A stretch of DNA of 64,000 nt from Pterobdella sp. o SKG-2022 (lineage: Eukaryota; Annelida; Clitellata; Hirudinida; Piscicolidae): the NCBI GenBank assembly GCA_964035795.1, contig OZ038325.1:439901-503900 (forward strand). Direction: 5' to 3'. Position 1 is the stretch's first letter. Each line of letters begins with the position of its first letter. Both the position numbers and the translations under genes were made by a program. The notes beneath the pieces are model-generated. The model was not told the origin of the DNA. It did not search any database and was given only the letters and a program-made list of their open reading frames with translations. Positions 23,396-36,401 of the stretch are shown piece by piece.

Positions 23396-24866
23396 TCATT
23401 GGTTGCTTGCATGGGGGGTGTTGTCTGCATCATTCTTGGTCTTGGGAGGGGGTGGTTTTTGGGGCACTTGTTTTGAATTTGCTTGTTGTGAAGTGGAGTA
23501 AAGAGAGATAGTGGCAGAGGGGGACGTTCTGGAGAGTGGGGTGCTTGTGGGTAGGGTGGTGTTGGCTGGGGAAAGACTTGATATAGATTTGATTGGTGGA
23601 GGGGGGGATGGTGAGACTGATTTGATGGTTGCAGGGGTCGAAATGGTGGAACCGGAAGCCGGAGGAAAGTACTTGCGTTGAAGCCCTGACGCAGCTGGAG
23701 GGCTTGAGAAGAATTCTCCTTTGGCTACGGCGATAGAAAGAGCTTTGGGCTTGCTGGTAGCTGAAGTGGAAAGGTTTCCAACGGAAGTGGTAGTTTGCAT
23801 GCCCTTGGAGTCTGCTTCTGTCGAGAGAGTAGTGGTTGGAGGGGTCTGGGGGGTAAGAGCATGAATTATGGTGGAATAATGAGGCGAGAATTTTCAAACC
23901 TTGGGGCTTTTTGGGGCATCTTTTTCTCTGGAAGGAATCAACAAATTATTGAAAGTTAATATAATCAATTGAAAATATGTAAAATGAATGTAACCGAAAA
24001 GGTGAAGATGCGTCTGAAATGAAAAAGTTAATGGAATTAAAGCCAAATTCAAATCGATTCGTGGCTCTAAAAAAATATAGAAGGCTAACTTTCGACTCGT
24101 TCGGAGAGAGATCGACTAAGAGTCGGTAGCTTGTGTGTTTCTTTTATGTCGAACAAGTACTGTGTGGTGGAGAGGGAAGGTTGTGTGGCAGGGTGAAATA
24201 GTGAGCAGTCACAAATGAAAATGACATCCATCGACCACCAGATTCCTCACTCTTCCCCACACACCCACCTGAGCGTGACACAGAATCAGCTCGACACACC
24301 TACACTGGAAAGGAGTATCCAAAAGGTTTGCCATGCTCACTGAGTCTCTGGGGGACCAAACAACAATATTAAGAAAAAAAATGAAGTTTCATATTGATTA
24401 GTATAACTAATAATAATAATAATAAATTTAGATCTACCCCTAACGCAACAAACCTTCCTCCCCCCTGCCACACATATACACAGACTTGGATCTGAGAAGG
24501 GTGGGCCCAAACACAATTCCCAGGTTGCATTCGTTCATCTGATTGGCTTCCGAGTGGCCTGCCACTTTGTAAAGATGGGTGAAGAGCACTGCACACGTGT
24601 CGTAGTGGCCTCCAGGCAGGCTCCTTAGCGCCACTTTGAGCCTTTCTCTCGTCTCTTCTGTTCCTTCTTCCGCTTGCTGTGTGTGTGTGTATACTTGCAT
24701 GTTTTTGCGTGTTTGCATGCTTATAGGCGTGTATGTGGTGAGATATGATGATACACACCTTGGCGATGTCGATGAAGGTGGAATAGAGCTTAAAGGTGAG
24801 AAGGGGATTGGGAAGCTGTGATCAGTAAAATTATGCATCTAGTTTATGTACTGTTTTCATTATTGA

Positions 24867-24897
<31 letters not shown>

Positions 24898-27800
24898 TCA
24901 TAATTGTCATTTTAATATTGTTATTCAGATCATCAACCTTTCTGAGGTACAACTTGAGCACATTGGCAAGCACATTGGGGTTCTCATTGGAGAGGTCCAC
25001 TGGCTCGCTTGAGTCAAAATCTTGACATACCTTTGTGTGTGTGTGTGTGTGTGTGTGTTGGATGGGGTCGTGAGGTAGGAGATGTTGTGATGTGATGGAT
25101 GATGATGACAGTAATGATACTCACCGACTCAACCTTGGACTTCACTGAAGACAGCCTGTACAAGCCCTGTAACACAACATTAGTATTTATTTTATTTTTC
25201 TTATTACAACAATCATCATCACAACCACATCACATGACACCTTGATGAGTAGGCCAGATTTTTCGATGTGTTGAATGCATGTGGTGATGAGGGGAGGCAC
25301 AGAAAGAAGGAGGAGGTGGTGGTTGCATGAGTGGTCACCACAAGGGGTCCTCAACACTTCCAAACACTTCCGGTGGCTAGCCAGGCCACACTGTGTGTTT
25401 GTGAGTGGGGTGGTGATGATGAACAAGTTAATAATAAAAATAATAAAGTAAACAATAAACATAATAATGTAAACAACAACAGACTAGCAGACCTTTTCGC
25501 ACTCAGCCCCGTTGAAGTACACATAAGAGTTGCACTCCAAACATCTTGATGGCGCCTTTAGACGTCTGTATGTATTATCGCTCAGTATTATATTATTACT
25601 CAGTTTGTATGATGACGTATTAATGACGTAATGATAGTGAAACAAAAGATCACTTGAAGTTATGTGTTTTGGAGGCAGTGGAGAGAAGGACTCCTTTGAA
25701 GAAGTGGTCTGAAGGGCGAGTTTGTTTGGCATGTTTATCACATTTGATTATCCACCAAGTGACTACCATTAATCAATTCAACCACCCCCACCACCATTCA
25801 CTACCTTACCACAAGTACCCACACCACCATTCACTACCTTACCACAAGTACCCACACCACCATTCACTACCTTACCACCATTCACTAACTTACCACAAGT
25901 ACCCACACCACCATTCACTACCTTACCACAAGTACCCACACCATCATTCACTACCTTACCACAAGTACCCACACCACCATTCACTACCTTACCACAAGTA
26001 CCCACACCACCATTCACTACTTTACCACAAGTACCCACACCACCATTCACTACCTTACCACAAGTACCCACAACACCCACCCACCCTGCAGCGCATGCTC
26101 AGTATCGTTGAGGAAGTCCTGCACTTTTTTGCGGTTCTTTGAGCTTGTCTGTGTGAATAATAATAATAATAACTAATAGTAATAATAATAATAATATTTA
26201 TAGGGCTGACAGCACACGGACCAATGGGGAGGCTCCTGGTGAGGACGTATTAGAGATGGATGAGTCAGCACTGAGTGAATCAGTGTCCTCAAGGGGAGGG
26301 TACAAGTGGTTGGAGTCTGAAGGTTGAAGTGGGTGGTTGGTGTAGGTTGCATACAGGCATGAATGCACATGGAAATACACACTCAAACAAACAAAAATAA
26401 CACAAACACACACACACACACAGACCACCAGCGTAGGGGTAGATGGTTTCATACTTGGGAGCATCAGTCGATCTGCCATAACAATAATAACAATAAAAAA
26501 TAATGAAAACAATAAAAAATAATAAGAATAGCGGTGTATTGTGTAGCAAAAGATTGGTGAGAAAGATACTTGGTATAGTGGTTGAAGGGCTCGAAGGTGA
26601 AGTGCTTGTAGGAGGAGAGTCGGTGGTGGTCTTCGTTCAAAGTGGCCAAGTAGTCCAAGTACTCGGAGCCTGGCTTGTAACTGGAGTTGTGGTGGCATTA
26701 GCATTATAGTTAATGCCATTTTTTTTTTTATTGCTATCATTATTTTTATTAATATTGCTATTATTTTTTATTATTATTGTTATTATTCTTATTATTTATA
26801 TTATTCTCAGTGATCCTTAGATGGCATGATGGCACCTGCTGGAAAGGTTGATGAGTTGGTTGAGGGAGAGAGGAAGAGGGTCGATGAGGGAAGCTGTCAA
26901 CTTCAAGTAGTCCACTGTGCACTGTGGTTGGTGGGTGTAAGATTGAGTGAATAATAGATGTTGATGGATGGATGGAATGGAATGAGAGATGGATAGAAAA
27001 ATGATGGAAGGATATAGAATGAGAGATGGATAGACAAATGATGGATGGAAAGAAGGATGAGTATAAACCTTCTTGAGAGACTTGTCACTCTCGAAGATCA
27101 GTTGTTTCATATGACTCAGTACCTTTAACTGCAAGATCATCATCATTATCATCATCATCACCCTCATCCTCATTATCAAATCTCCCCCTTCTTCCCTACC
27201 CTGGTCCTCTCCAGTTGTTCCTGATTTTTATTGGCTTCCTGGATGCACTGCTTGTAAGTCGCTTCTGCGTCTATCGCCTGCGCCCGTTAGTATTAGAAGA
27301 TAACAATAATAATAAGAATAATGGTAATGTAAAAAAAATAACAATAATAATGATGATGACATCACCTTTTGGAGCGCCTCGTCTTCCTGCTTTCTCTTCT
27401 TCTCCATCTTCGCCTCGTTGCCTCTAGCGTTGCCGTTCCAACTCTGACGTCATAACAACAAAAATGATAATAAAGATAATAATAACAAAAACAACATCAA
27501 TAAGCACCAACAGACCTGATTAAAGGCTTCAGTCTCCCTGGAAAGTTGCTCCTTGAGCTTTTCATGGTCTGCATGTCTAGACAGGTACACCCCTTTTGCC
27601 TTCCTCAGACTGCTCTCCGTCTCTTGCTGCCCTCACCGTGTGTTAGTTGTTCATATTACTAATGTTGGTTTTTCCATCATTCAATTTAATCATTATTATC
27701 ATTATTTGTTATTATTTTCTGACCATCTTCCTGATTTGCTTGGCCCATAAATTCTTCCAATTCTTCCTTATCTTGTCATGTTCTGCTCTGCGAGCGTTCA

Positions 27801-30505
27801 TTGGCTGAGGAAGTAAAACAACAATAACAATAGCAATCATAATAATAAAAACAACAACAACAATAATAACAAGACGAAAGCAGCAATAGGACAAGGAAGA
27901 AGACCCACCGAGACAAAAAGACTGCTTTGAATAAGGTTCCTAGCAAACTGGCCTGTCTCACACAACTCTATATCCTAAATTCGGCAACAACATTAGTGAA
28001 AATGATAATTATGACGAGAATTATAAGCACAATAACTATAGTAATGGCATCACAAATTATTTTCTGAACTCTCCAACTATCTTTGTGGAAAACCCCACAA
28101 TAAAATGGGAATCTAATTGCGTTATTATCTCATTTGTAGTGTTGTCATATAATAACAATAATTATACTTATAATAGATAAATTAGTAACAATAATAATAA
28201 TAATAGAAAAAAAAAAAAATAATAATTATTATTATTATCTTTATTAAACCTTATTGAGGGCTTTCATGAACAGCGTATGCATGGGCTGGTTCGTCTGAAT
28301 AATAATAATAATAATAATAAAAAGATGATAATGAAAAAAAACAGAACCACTTCAGAAATGCCAGTGCATTGCAAGCCTACTTTACTTCAAGGTGATATCA
28401 TCCGATCAAATAATAATAATAATAATAATAATAACGAATAAATAAAAATAAAAAACGAACAATCAAAATAATAAAACAGCAAAAATGAGTTTATGAGTTG
28501 GGATTGGATGGCACTCATTTAAAACAAAGGCATCCTCATTACTATTTTGTCAACAAGTTTTGTCTTAATTATTATTATTTTTAATAATAATATTATTATT
28601 ATTATTATTGATGTTGTTATCAGTGTTTAAAAATATTATTATTGTTATTATTGTGACTGCTGGAGGTTGTCCCGGTATAAGGCTGTTTGTTCCACGGAAA
28701 AGCATTTCATCGCGCATAAAAAAATAATAATGATAAAAAAATGGTAAAACCAATAAAAACAACAAAACGAAATGAGAAGAAGAATATTCTCGAAAGAATG
28801 TCATATGAAAAGTATAAAGAGGTAACAATCGTCATCATCACCAATGGCCTTTGTTAGGATAGTTATTATTGATAATTTTATTATTATAATTAATTATTAT
28901 TAATAATAATAATATTATTATTATTAAAAAGCTACATCTTGCTTGATATTCTCCATTGTGGATCTGGCCACCTTCTGCAGACTCCTCATGAACTCTCCGT
29001 CTGATAATAATAATAAAAGTAATGATATCAATAATAATAAAAGTAATGATATCAATAATAATAATGGTAATGAAAATCAAAACAATAACGACAATAATAA
29101 AAACAATGATATCCCTAATAATAATCATTATCATCGACTTCAGGCTATAAATAGAACACCGACACAAATTGTTCCTCTTCTCCACATAGTTGACCAGCTC
29201 CTTGTTGAACTTGCTCCATGCCTGGGTTCTCTGCAGAGACATCTCCACCCCCTTCTCAATCTTTTGCAAGATGCTGTGATGCTCCCCTGGATGCATTTCT
29301 GGGAGGAGGGGGGATAGGAGATGGAGTGGGTGGTGGTTAGTTGATATTGAAGTGATATGACGAATATTTGAACAAAATATGGATAAAAATAATAATAATA
29401 TAAACAACTCAACATACCGACAAGAGAGCTCTCCTGACGAGATCCTTCGTTCGACGACAAGTACTCTACTGACTAACAACAATAATAATAAGATAATAAT
29501 AGCAATAATAATAATTATTATTATTGTTATTATCAGATCATATGAGCAAGCACACAAGCACAACCTCATTATGCAGTTACTTTCCCTCATTTAAATACGG
29601 CTTTTAATGATTCTATTATTATTTATATTATTATAACTATATTATTATAACTACTATTATGATATTATTAGTATTATCTTTGTTATTATTGTTATTACGA
29701 TGAAATATTTGCTGACTCATCACCCGCTTAATTCGAAGCATATTGTTTGATTTAGAAAATAATGTTAATGACGGATTAATGGATATTCCAACCCGTCACC
29801 ATCATCCTCATCATCACCTTAGATTTCCCATTGCAGTCATTGATAACTTGACTATCATCATCAACACCGCCCTTCATCCCTCCATCCAATATGTCCTTCT
29901 GCCCTTCAAACCAGTATGACGTCACACTGCGGATGGAAGGGTGGATAGAAATGAGGGTTGAGAAGATGGGTGAATAGATGAATGGATGGATAGGTGAATG
30001 GATAAGTGGATAGATGAATGAATGAAGGATGGATGGATGGAAGGCTGACCTATGAGTAATACAGGACGCAAAGTTGTCGATGGCTGCCGAGACTTCTCTG
30101 TTGTTTTTGTCTGAAGTGGTAGTGGTGGCAGTGTAGTAGAGATGGTTAGAAATGAATCACACTCTTTCTATTCTTCATTACACATGGAACCCCTTCAACT
30201 TCCCACACATAACACCACCACTACCACCACCACCACCAACCTGCAGAAATTTGGTTAATAAGAGAGGATGCGGAGTTGAGGATGGGTGAGGAGTGGATCA
30301 TGGGATGGGCATCCAAAAGGTGGTTCACCTAGGTTGTTGTTATTATTTTTATTAATTTTAGTTATTATTATCATTATAGTGATTATTATTGTTATTTTTT
30401 TATTTATTATTTCTATTATGGCACCAACCTGTATAAGAAGGGCACTGAGGCAGTTTTTAGCAGCACAAGAACCTCCACTGCCAGATTCTGCCACAATGGG
30501 TCTCA
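23396..30505 (-). CDS. F-BAR / C1 / RhoGAP protein of the ARHGAP29-ARHGAP45-GMIP family (5' end unresolved)
   Basis: Members bind curved membrane through an F-BAR domain and switch off Rho GTPases. Exon-sized frames in order on the minus strand: about 30425-30505 (upstream region), 30045-30110 (VSAAIDNFASC), 29880-29935 (SYWFEGQKDILDGG), 29140-29300 (QAWSKFNKELVNYVEKRNN), 28935-29000 (RSLQKVARSTMENIKQDV), and many 60-120 bp coiled-coil exons down to 26560, forming the F-BAR part. A linker follows at 26200-26480. The C1 zinc finger lies at about 25340-25570 (RLKAPSRCLECNSYVYFNGA, then GLASHRKCLEVL), a near-signature of this subfamily. The RhoGAP domain runs about 24480-25310; its arginine finger GLYRLS is in exon 25125-25166, and MNECNLGIVFGPTLLR is at 24480-24540. 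A Ser/Pro/Thr-rich tail ends at 23396-23398. Exon borders other than 25125-25166 are approximate, and the true start may lie beyond 30.5 kb. Confidence 0.87.
25030..25059 (+). repeat. (GT)n microsatellite
   Basis: About 14 GT units in the intron next to the arginine-finger exon of the RhoGAP gene. Confidence 0.9.
25789..26080 (+). repeat. 33-bp minisatellite in a RhoGAP intron
   Basis: About nine copies of a 33-bp unit (ACCACAAGTACCCACACCAC plus 13 bp), one copy shortened. The unit is a multiple of three, so long false frames are open on both strands. It lies between the linker and C1 exons. Confidence 0.95.
28145..28660. repeat. Clustered AAT/ATT microsatellites in RhoGAP introns
   Basis: Several runs of AAT or ATT triplets (for example 28194-28240, 28298-28321, 28411-28433 and 28568-28612), some in opposite orientation, so they can pair as long A/T hairpins. 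Apart from a small exon-like patch at about 28250-28295, no coding signal was seen. Confidence 0.8.
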
Positions 30506-30884
30506 ATATTAGTCAAATATTATTATTTTATTCAAATAATTATCATATTATTTCATTTTTTGCAGAAATTTACTCTGTTCCATTTATCCTTATTCAACAT
30601 TGGTCTGCAATTTTGAGGCGATGATAATGATCGCCTATTGAGTGTTGAAATTATGCTCAAAATTATTCAAATTATGGGCCATTTTTATAAAAATATTCAC
30701 CAATTTTGATTATTGGCATTTCAAGTCATTTGATCAGGTCAAGTAGTTATGATAATATAAATAATAATAATATAAATAATAATATAAACAAAAAAACAAC
30801 ATAATAATAATAACGGATGATATAGGTCAGTCATCACTTGTTGGAGGAATGAGAAAAAATTAGTAGCGATAAGTTGAGGTCATC

Positions 30885-30892
30885 TGTCTATC

Positions 30893-30990
<98 letters not shown>
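30885..30990 (+). repeat. (TCTA)n microsatellite
   Basis: About 26 tetranucleotide units with one T substitution near the start. Intergenic. Confidence 0.97.
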
Positions 30991-31062
30991 CCTAGCCTCT
31001 GTTTTGTTTCGGCATTAAAAGCGTGCTTTCTTCTGATCTCATTGTTATTATTATTGCTACTA

Positions 31063-31178
31063 GAGAAACTTAATACACGAAGCTTTTCGTAAGAGTAGCT
31101 TACATTATCTAGTGTAATCCGTTTGACACTAGATAATGTAAGATAATCTTACAAAAAGTTCAGTGTATTAAGTTTCTC
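31063..31178. repeat. 116-bp foldback: 53-bp inverted arms, 10-bp loop
   Basis: Left arm 31063-31115 begins GAGAAACTTAATACAC and ends ACATTATCTAGTGT. Right arm 31126-31178 is its reverse complement with 47 of 53 positions matching by hand alignment. The loop is AATCCGTTTG. No clear target-site duplication flanks it. It could be a small foldback transposon (MITE-like) or encode a hairpin RNA. Confidence 0.85.
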
Positions 31179-31539
31179 AATAAACCTTAGTGTTTGTTTT
31201 TATTATACTGACTTCCGGCTATTTTACGCCAACGTATAGCTACAGGGTTATGTTATTTCCATTATTATATTATTTTTATTGGTATAATTTATTATTATTA
31301 TTATCTTTATTTTATGTTTATTATTATTATTTTTAGTTATTTATTCTGAATCTTATATAGTTTCTTAGCCTATGTTGGTATCATTTATATTGTTTTTAAG
31401 ACCCAAACAACAAGCAGACAAAACTTGAGTTCCCTGAATCACTCACTCAATCACCTCATCCTTATCAGCATGTTTTTGGTTGGAAGCTGACGTGGTTTAG
31501 AACCTCTTCGACACTTTCATCAACACCACCTTCATCATT

Positions 31540-32008
31540 ATCCTATCATCATCTATCAACCACCATCCTTAACCACATCATCATCATCTATCAACCACCA
31601 TCCTTAACCACATCATCATCATCTATCAACCACCATCCTTAACCACATCATCATCATCTATCAACCACCATTCTTAACCACATCATCATCATCTATCAAC
31701 CACCATTCTTAACCACATCATCATCATCTATCAACCACCATCCTTAACCACATCATCATCATCTATCAACCACCATCCTTAACCACATCATCATCATCTA
31801 TCAACCACCATCCTTAACCACATCATCATCATCTATCAACCACCATTCTTAACCACATCATCATCATCTATCAACCACCATTCTTAACCACATCATCATC
31901 ATCTATCAACCACCATCCTTAATCACATCATCATCATCTATCAACCACCATCCTTAATCACATCATCATCATCTATCAACCACCATCCTTAATCACATCA
32001 TCATCATC
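31540..32008 (+). repeat. 35-bp minisatellite
   Basis: About 13 tandem copies of a 35-bp unit (CCTTAACCACATCATCATCA plus TCTATCAACCACCAT). Variants are CCTT/TCTT and AACC/AATC, with the AATC form clustered in the last copies. Confidence 0.97.
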
Positions 32009-32085
32009 GTCACCATCACCCTAACCCCTATCATCATCAGAATGAACTACCAACTTTTTAACCTCCATAACCACCAGATACCATT

Positions 32086-32114
32086 ACACCCACCACCACC
32101 ACCACCACCACCAC
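32086..32114 (+). repeat. (CAC)n triplet run
   Basis: About nine CAC units in intergenic DNA just after the 35-bp minisatellite. Confidence 0.9.
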
Positions 32115-32551
32115 CTTCATCACCCCTCCATACTACAGCGCCTTCATGCGGTGATTAATTGTCCCTCATTTATCAAACTCTCTATAACTAACAAAGGCAC
32201 CTTATATTGCAACCCTTGATAATAACTTTTTACAAGTACTTTAACAATCGTAGTCGCTAACAGCAATCCATTGTTATCCGTATCAGTAATACCAGTAGAT
32301 TATCAGTAACATACGCTATCAACTACACAGTATATTTTTGTTGTTCACCTCTACAATTGGTTGCCAATATTGCTTACAACAACAAAAGTATTATTAGCAA
32401 CATTGTTGTTGTTAACTGATATGATATATATAACTGTATTATTAGTAATATTGTTATTACTGGTCACGATCGATAACGCTTATCAGTGATGATAGGAACG
32501 ATGTTTAAAATTTTATATAATTCTAAAACACACACACACACGTGCACAAAA

Positions 32552-32555
<4 letters not shown>

Positions 32556-32598
<43 letters not shown>
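32556..32598 (+). repeat. (AT)n microsatellite
   Basis: About 20 AT units, preceded by an ACACAC stretch and a CATACATA stretch. Confidence 0.95.
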
Positions 32599-32603
<5 letters not shown>

Positions 32604-32645
32604 GCTTAATAGTGAGAGTGTATGTTAATGATTCAACTTGAGTCG

Positions 32646-32702
<57 letters not shown>

Positions 32703-32729
32703 AAACACACACACACACACACACACACA
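32646..32729 (+). repeat. (AC)n microsatellite
   Basis: Two AC runs interrupted by ATACACAAAC. Intergenic. Confidence 0.95.
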
Positions 32730-34232
32730 TGATATAGAAGGTACAATGGCGGAAGTGGTGGTGGACAGAGTGACCGCCATTGACATTGTAGAAGCAGGGA
32801 TCGTTAGTGGTTTGTGAGGCTCTGTTATTATCAGTATTCTTACTCACTGTTCTCCCTATCGATTTTGCAGTGCTAGTGTTTTTGATGGGCTTTTATTATT
32901 GATATTTTTTTAATTATGATTTTATTGTTAATATTTTTATTAATATCATTAATTTTATTTTTTTATTATACCCTTATTATTGATATTATTATTTTTTTAT
33001 TATACCCTTATTATTGATATTTTGATTGTTGATGTTATCATTAATTTTTTAAATATTATTATTATTCGATGATTATCTTTATTGCTTCTCAAGTCCGTAT
33101 TAATTTATTCCGTATTTCTTTTTCATGGCTATTCCATTATTAATTGTTCTTCTTATCAATATGTTATTTTTATTATTCTAAAACATTGTCGCTATTATTA
33201 TATATTTTTATTATTATGTATTATTATTTTTATTATTCTATATTATTTTTATTATTCTATATTATTATTTTTATAATTCTATATTATTGTTTCTATTCTC
33301 CACAACAGCCTCTTCATGCGTCAAAGCAGTTGTGCGCTTGTGTGTGCTTTGTGTTACTATAAATAGACACAATCGTTAATACATCATTATCCTATTATTT
33401 AATTATTATTATTATTATTATTTTTATCCATTTGTTAAATACATAAAAATTCGGAAGCCTCATTATTCTGAAAAGTGAACATGTATATAGAATAAATTTT
33501 TAAATCATTTTAAAAAAGTTTGGAGCTACATAAACAACTCGAAGGCTTCACAACCTTGAAACAATAGATGCTAGAAATAATAAACAAAAAAATAAAATAA
33601 AACGAAAATCAATAACACTATTGAATTTATTAACGGTAACCATAGTAATAATAAAAACAACGTCAAAATAATAAGAGATGAGAAAGGCAGGATTGCTAAG
33701 AGTTTCTCACATTAAGAGCAAAGCAAAATACCATCATTTGCTGATCTTAAATCTACCAAGATGTTGGTTTTCAAAATATTATCAAATATTACTTTAATAT
33801 GTTTTCTATTTTAAATTTTATTCAAAAATGTAGCTATATAATGAATGCCAAATTTTTTATGAAATTGACTCATTCAATCAACTTTTTATTTATGGATCAC
33901 AACAACCTCAAAGATCAATTGAAGGGTGTGAGTAAGCTCTATCAAGTGTTTATGCATGAGCATTTTTTGAGTTTTTTAAAATTCTGTGATTCAGCATTCT
34001 AGCTGAATTTTTCCAAACAACTTTAAATTTCTCAAATCCAGTGCTTTATTTATAGATTAAAAATTGAATCATAATGATTATAAAAACAAGTAAAAATTAT
34101 TTTTTAGAAAACCATTGATGAAATACTAGCCCATATAAGTCATATCTCATACATTAATAATAATAATAATAATGGTATGCAAACTTTATTAAAGTACTAG
34201 CTAACTAATGAAAGTCAATATGATGCACAAAC

Positions 34233-34446
34233 CTTTTTTATAGAGGTCACTCAGTTGGGTGAGTGAGTGGTAAATATCTTGGAGATGAGAAGGCAGATCT
34301 GAAAGTTCACTCTGTAATTCAGAACATGGATCAGTCATCCACAAATCAAGATCTCCCACTGAGTAGCTAAGAGATGATAAAATAGTTTGGGATGGCGCTG
34401 AACTTTTGGTTGATTTTGATGAAGGACTTTTATTAATTGAAGCCAT
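34233..34446 (-). CDS. Small orphan exon, hypothetical protein
   Basis: I do not recognise this protein. From ATG at 34444-34446 it reads MASINKSPSSKSTKSS, a Ser-rich start, then an amphipathic stretch (SELSDLPSHLQDIYHSLTQL) likely to be helical, to a possible GT donor at 34232. Without splicing the frame closes soon after, at 34201. GC content is above the surroundings and there is only one short intergenic block to COQ7, so a short real gene is plausible. No downstream exon was found. Confidence 0.4.
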
Positions 34447-35074
34447 TTCAAATTTTTTTTTATGATCAGAAATGTTCAACAATGTTTTAAACTTTCTTAT
34501 ATAAAAGGAACATAGTCGTTTGTTTTTAAAAAATGTTAAATATTATTCATTTATATGAAAACGTCAAAATATGGGAAAAATCTTTTCCTTTTCAGTCATT
34601 CAAAACAAGAAACGAAACAAAAACAATATTTTATTCACTCTATATTTTCAAAAAAAAATAACAATCTTATTCAATGAATCTTTAAAAATATTTTTAAAGC
34701 GAAGCTATCGACAGCTCTAAATACGTGCAGCTCCGAAAACCTCAAAAGCAACACGCTTAAAAGTAAAATTAAATCGTCTGCTTTCAATTAAATCTTTTTA
34801 CTTTTCTGTTTTCGATTTCGAAAGATTCATCTTCGAAAAATGAAACAGTTTGTTTAATTGGTTTCAGAAAACAGAATTTTTTAATGCAATTAGATTTTTA
34901 AAGATTTGAATATTAAATTAATTGTAATAAATGTAGAAAAATTTACAACATGAATAAAATAATTAAATTTTAAATGAAATTCATGAAAAAGTTTTTTATT
35001 GCAAAAAAGTTTGAAAAATTATTTTTATCAACTAATTTAAAGGAAACAATAATCACACATTGAAAAAAAAAGTC

Positions 35075-36401
35075 CTATATTCTTTCAGCAGCCCAGATAG
35101 CAGCCTTACACCCAACTTTTATGCTTGAAGAAAGGAATTGATAAAATGGAGCCTGAAATAATTGAATATCTTATTCATAAAACACACCTATGTATTTATA
35201 GCTTTAACTCTTTTTTGGTTTAAGTGAAAAAATATTTTTGTAAGACTAAGTCACATTATAAATAATTCAATTTGGTCAACTGATAATAATATAGAATATA
35301 TCGAAAAGCTTTGTCAAAATAAAAAATTCAAGTTTTGTCATGCTTTTATGATTCATAATAATTTAATGAATTGGATTACTTGTTCAGCGTTGTTGTCAAT
35401 GCCGGTGTCCAAATGCTCCAACTCCTCATCCCTCAACTTGCTCAATAGCTGTTCACAATGTTGAAATTTACATTTTGCAATTTTCAAACGTATTTCGTTT
35501 ATTGAACTCCAACAGATGATGATAGCTCAATTGTACCTGTATGAGTTCTTGGTGTTTAGAAGGATCATTATCACCATCCTCTATCAAACTCCTTATTTGA
35601 CTGAAAGAAAAAAGAATTTTCATCAACTGAGCTAGTTTTGGAAAATTTTCAACTCAAAGATTATGAATCATACATTGATAACTATTTAGTAAATATATAT
35701 CCATCTGGGTTTGACCTTGCTTGAAACTCTATCTGAACACAAGACGACACACATACTAAGAGAAGGCCCACACACAAGCAAATACTTATTGAATGCACAC
35801 ACATACCTACTTACTAAATATACTTTGCTAGCTTATTAAACCTGAAAACATACTTATCATAATGTTCTCCAATGACGGTCTCAACAGCCACAGTACAAGC
35901 CATGGCAGCCTCCGACCCCAACAAAGCTGTTGTCACTCCTGAAAAGTTGGGTTCATAAAATATAGTCAAAAATAAATGATGAAATGGCTTGATACCACAA
36001 AAAGATAAATCTGTGATGAAGTTACCGAGAGCATAAGCTGCAGTGTTGAAGAGAGGGAGAAGCAATGAAGGTCGAGATCTGTTGGATGGCATTAGTTCCT
36101 CAATCTGTTTTAAATGCTCCTCTTCTCCTTTCTTCATCTCCTGAGAAAGCATCTATCATTTATGAAGGTATCATAAAAAATGATTGAAAACCTGGATACA
36201 AGGAGCAGAACTTGAGCGTTTTAAAACAGCCAGTTGTCCTGCGTATATACGTACAGCTCCATTCTCGCCTGCGTGGTCGACCCTGAAAATCTTATCCAGG
36301 AGTTCTTTCGTCCTTCTTTCCCTCACTCTCGAGTGTGAAAACCTCACTAAAGATTTTACTTGATTTGCAGATATATTTTTTATTGAATTCATTATTATCA
36401 T
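35075..36401 (-). CDS. COQ7: COQ7, 5-demethoxyubiquinone hydroxylase
   Basis: COQ7 is a di-iron enzyme of the mitochondrial inner membrane that adds the penultimate hydroxyl in ubiquinone synthesis. Six exons join in phase: 36192-36401, 36026-36140, 35854-35938, 35537-35600, 35380-35448 and 35075-35152 (stop 35075-35077). All six expected metal ligands can be seen: the Glu in VDHAGENGA, EEEHLKQ (ExxH), the Glu in VIGEHYDNQ and DEELEHLD (ExxH). The N-terminus (NSIKNISANQVKSLVRFSHS, then basic RVRERR) looks like a mitochondrial targeting peptide. The C-terminus IKVGCKAAIWAAERI matches the family end. Start may be Met at 36399-36401 or Met at 36390-36392. Confidence 0.96.

Larger units (their letters stand above)
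30506..34200. other. Repeat-rich intergenic region without recognised genes
   Basis: AT-rich, with the listed microsatellites, minisatellite and foldback, and many TTATTATT runs (32.9-33.4 kb). No frame resembles a protein family. The 5' end of the RhoGAP gene may fall in the left part. Confidence 0.6.

Noticed and set aside
25654..26142. 162-residue His/Tyr/Pro repeat protein and antisense Gly/Val/Cys repeat protein
   Set aside because: Both come from the 33-bp minisatellite. Neither has non-repeat coding sequence beyond neighbouring RhoGAP exons.
30874..31092. Ile-Tyr-Leu-Ser repeat ORF
   Set aside because: Translation of the (TCTA)n microsatellite.
31540..32008. CRISPR-like array of 35-bp repeats
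   Set aside because: The repeats are directly tandem with no unique spacers, in an animal genome. It is a minisatellite.
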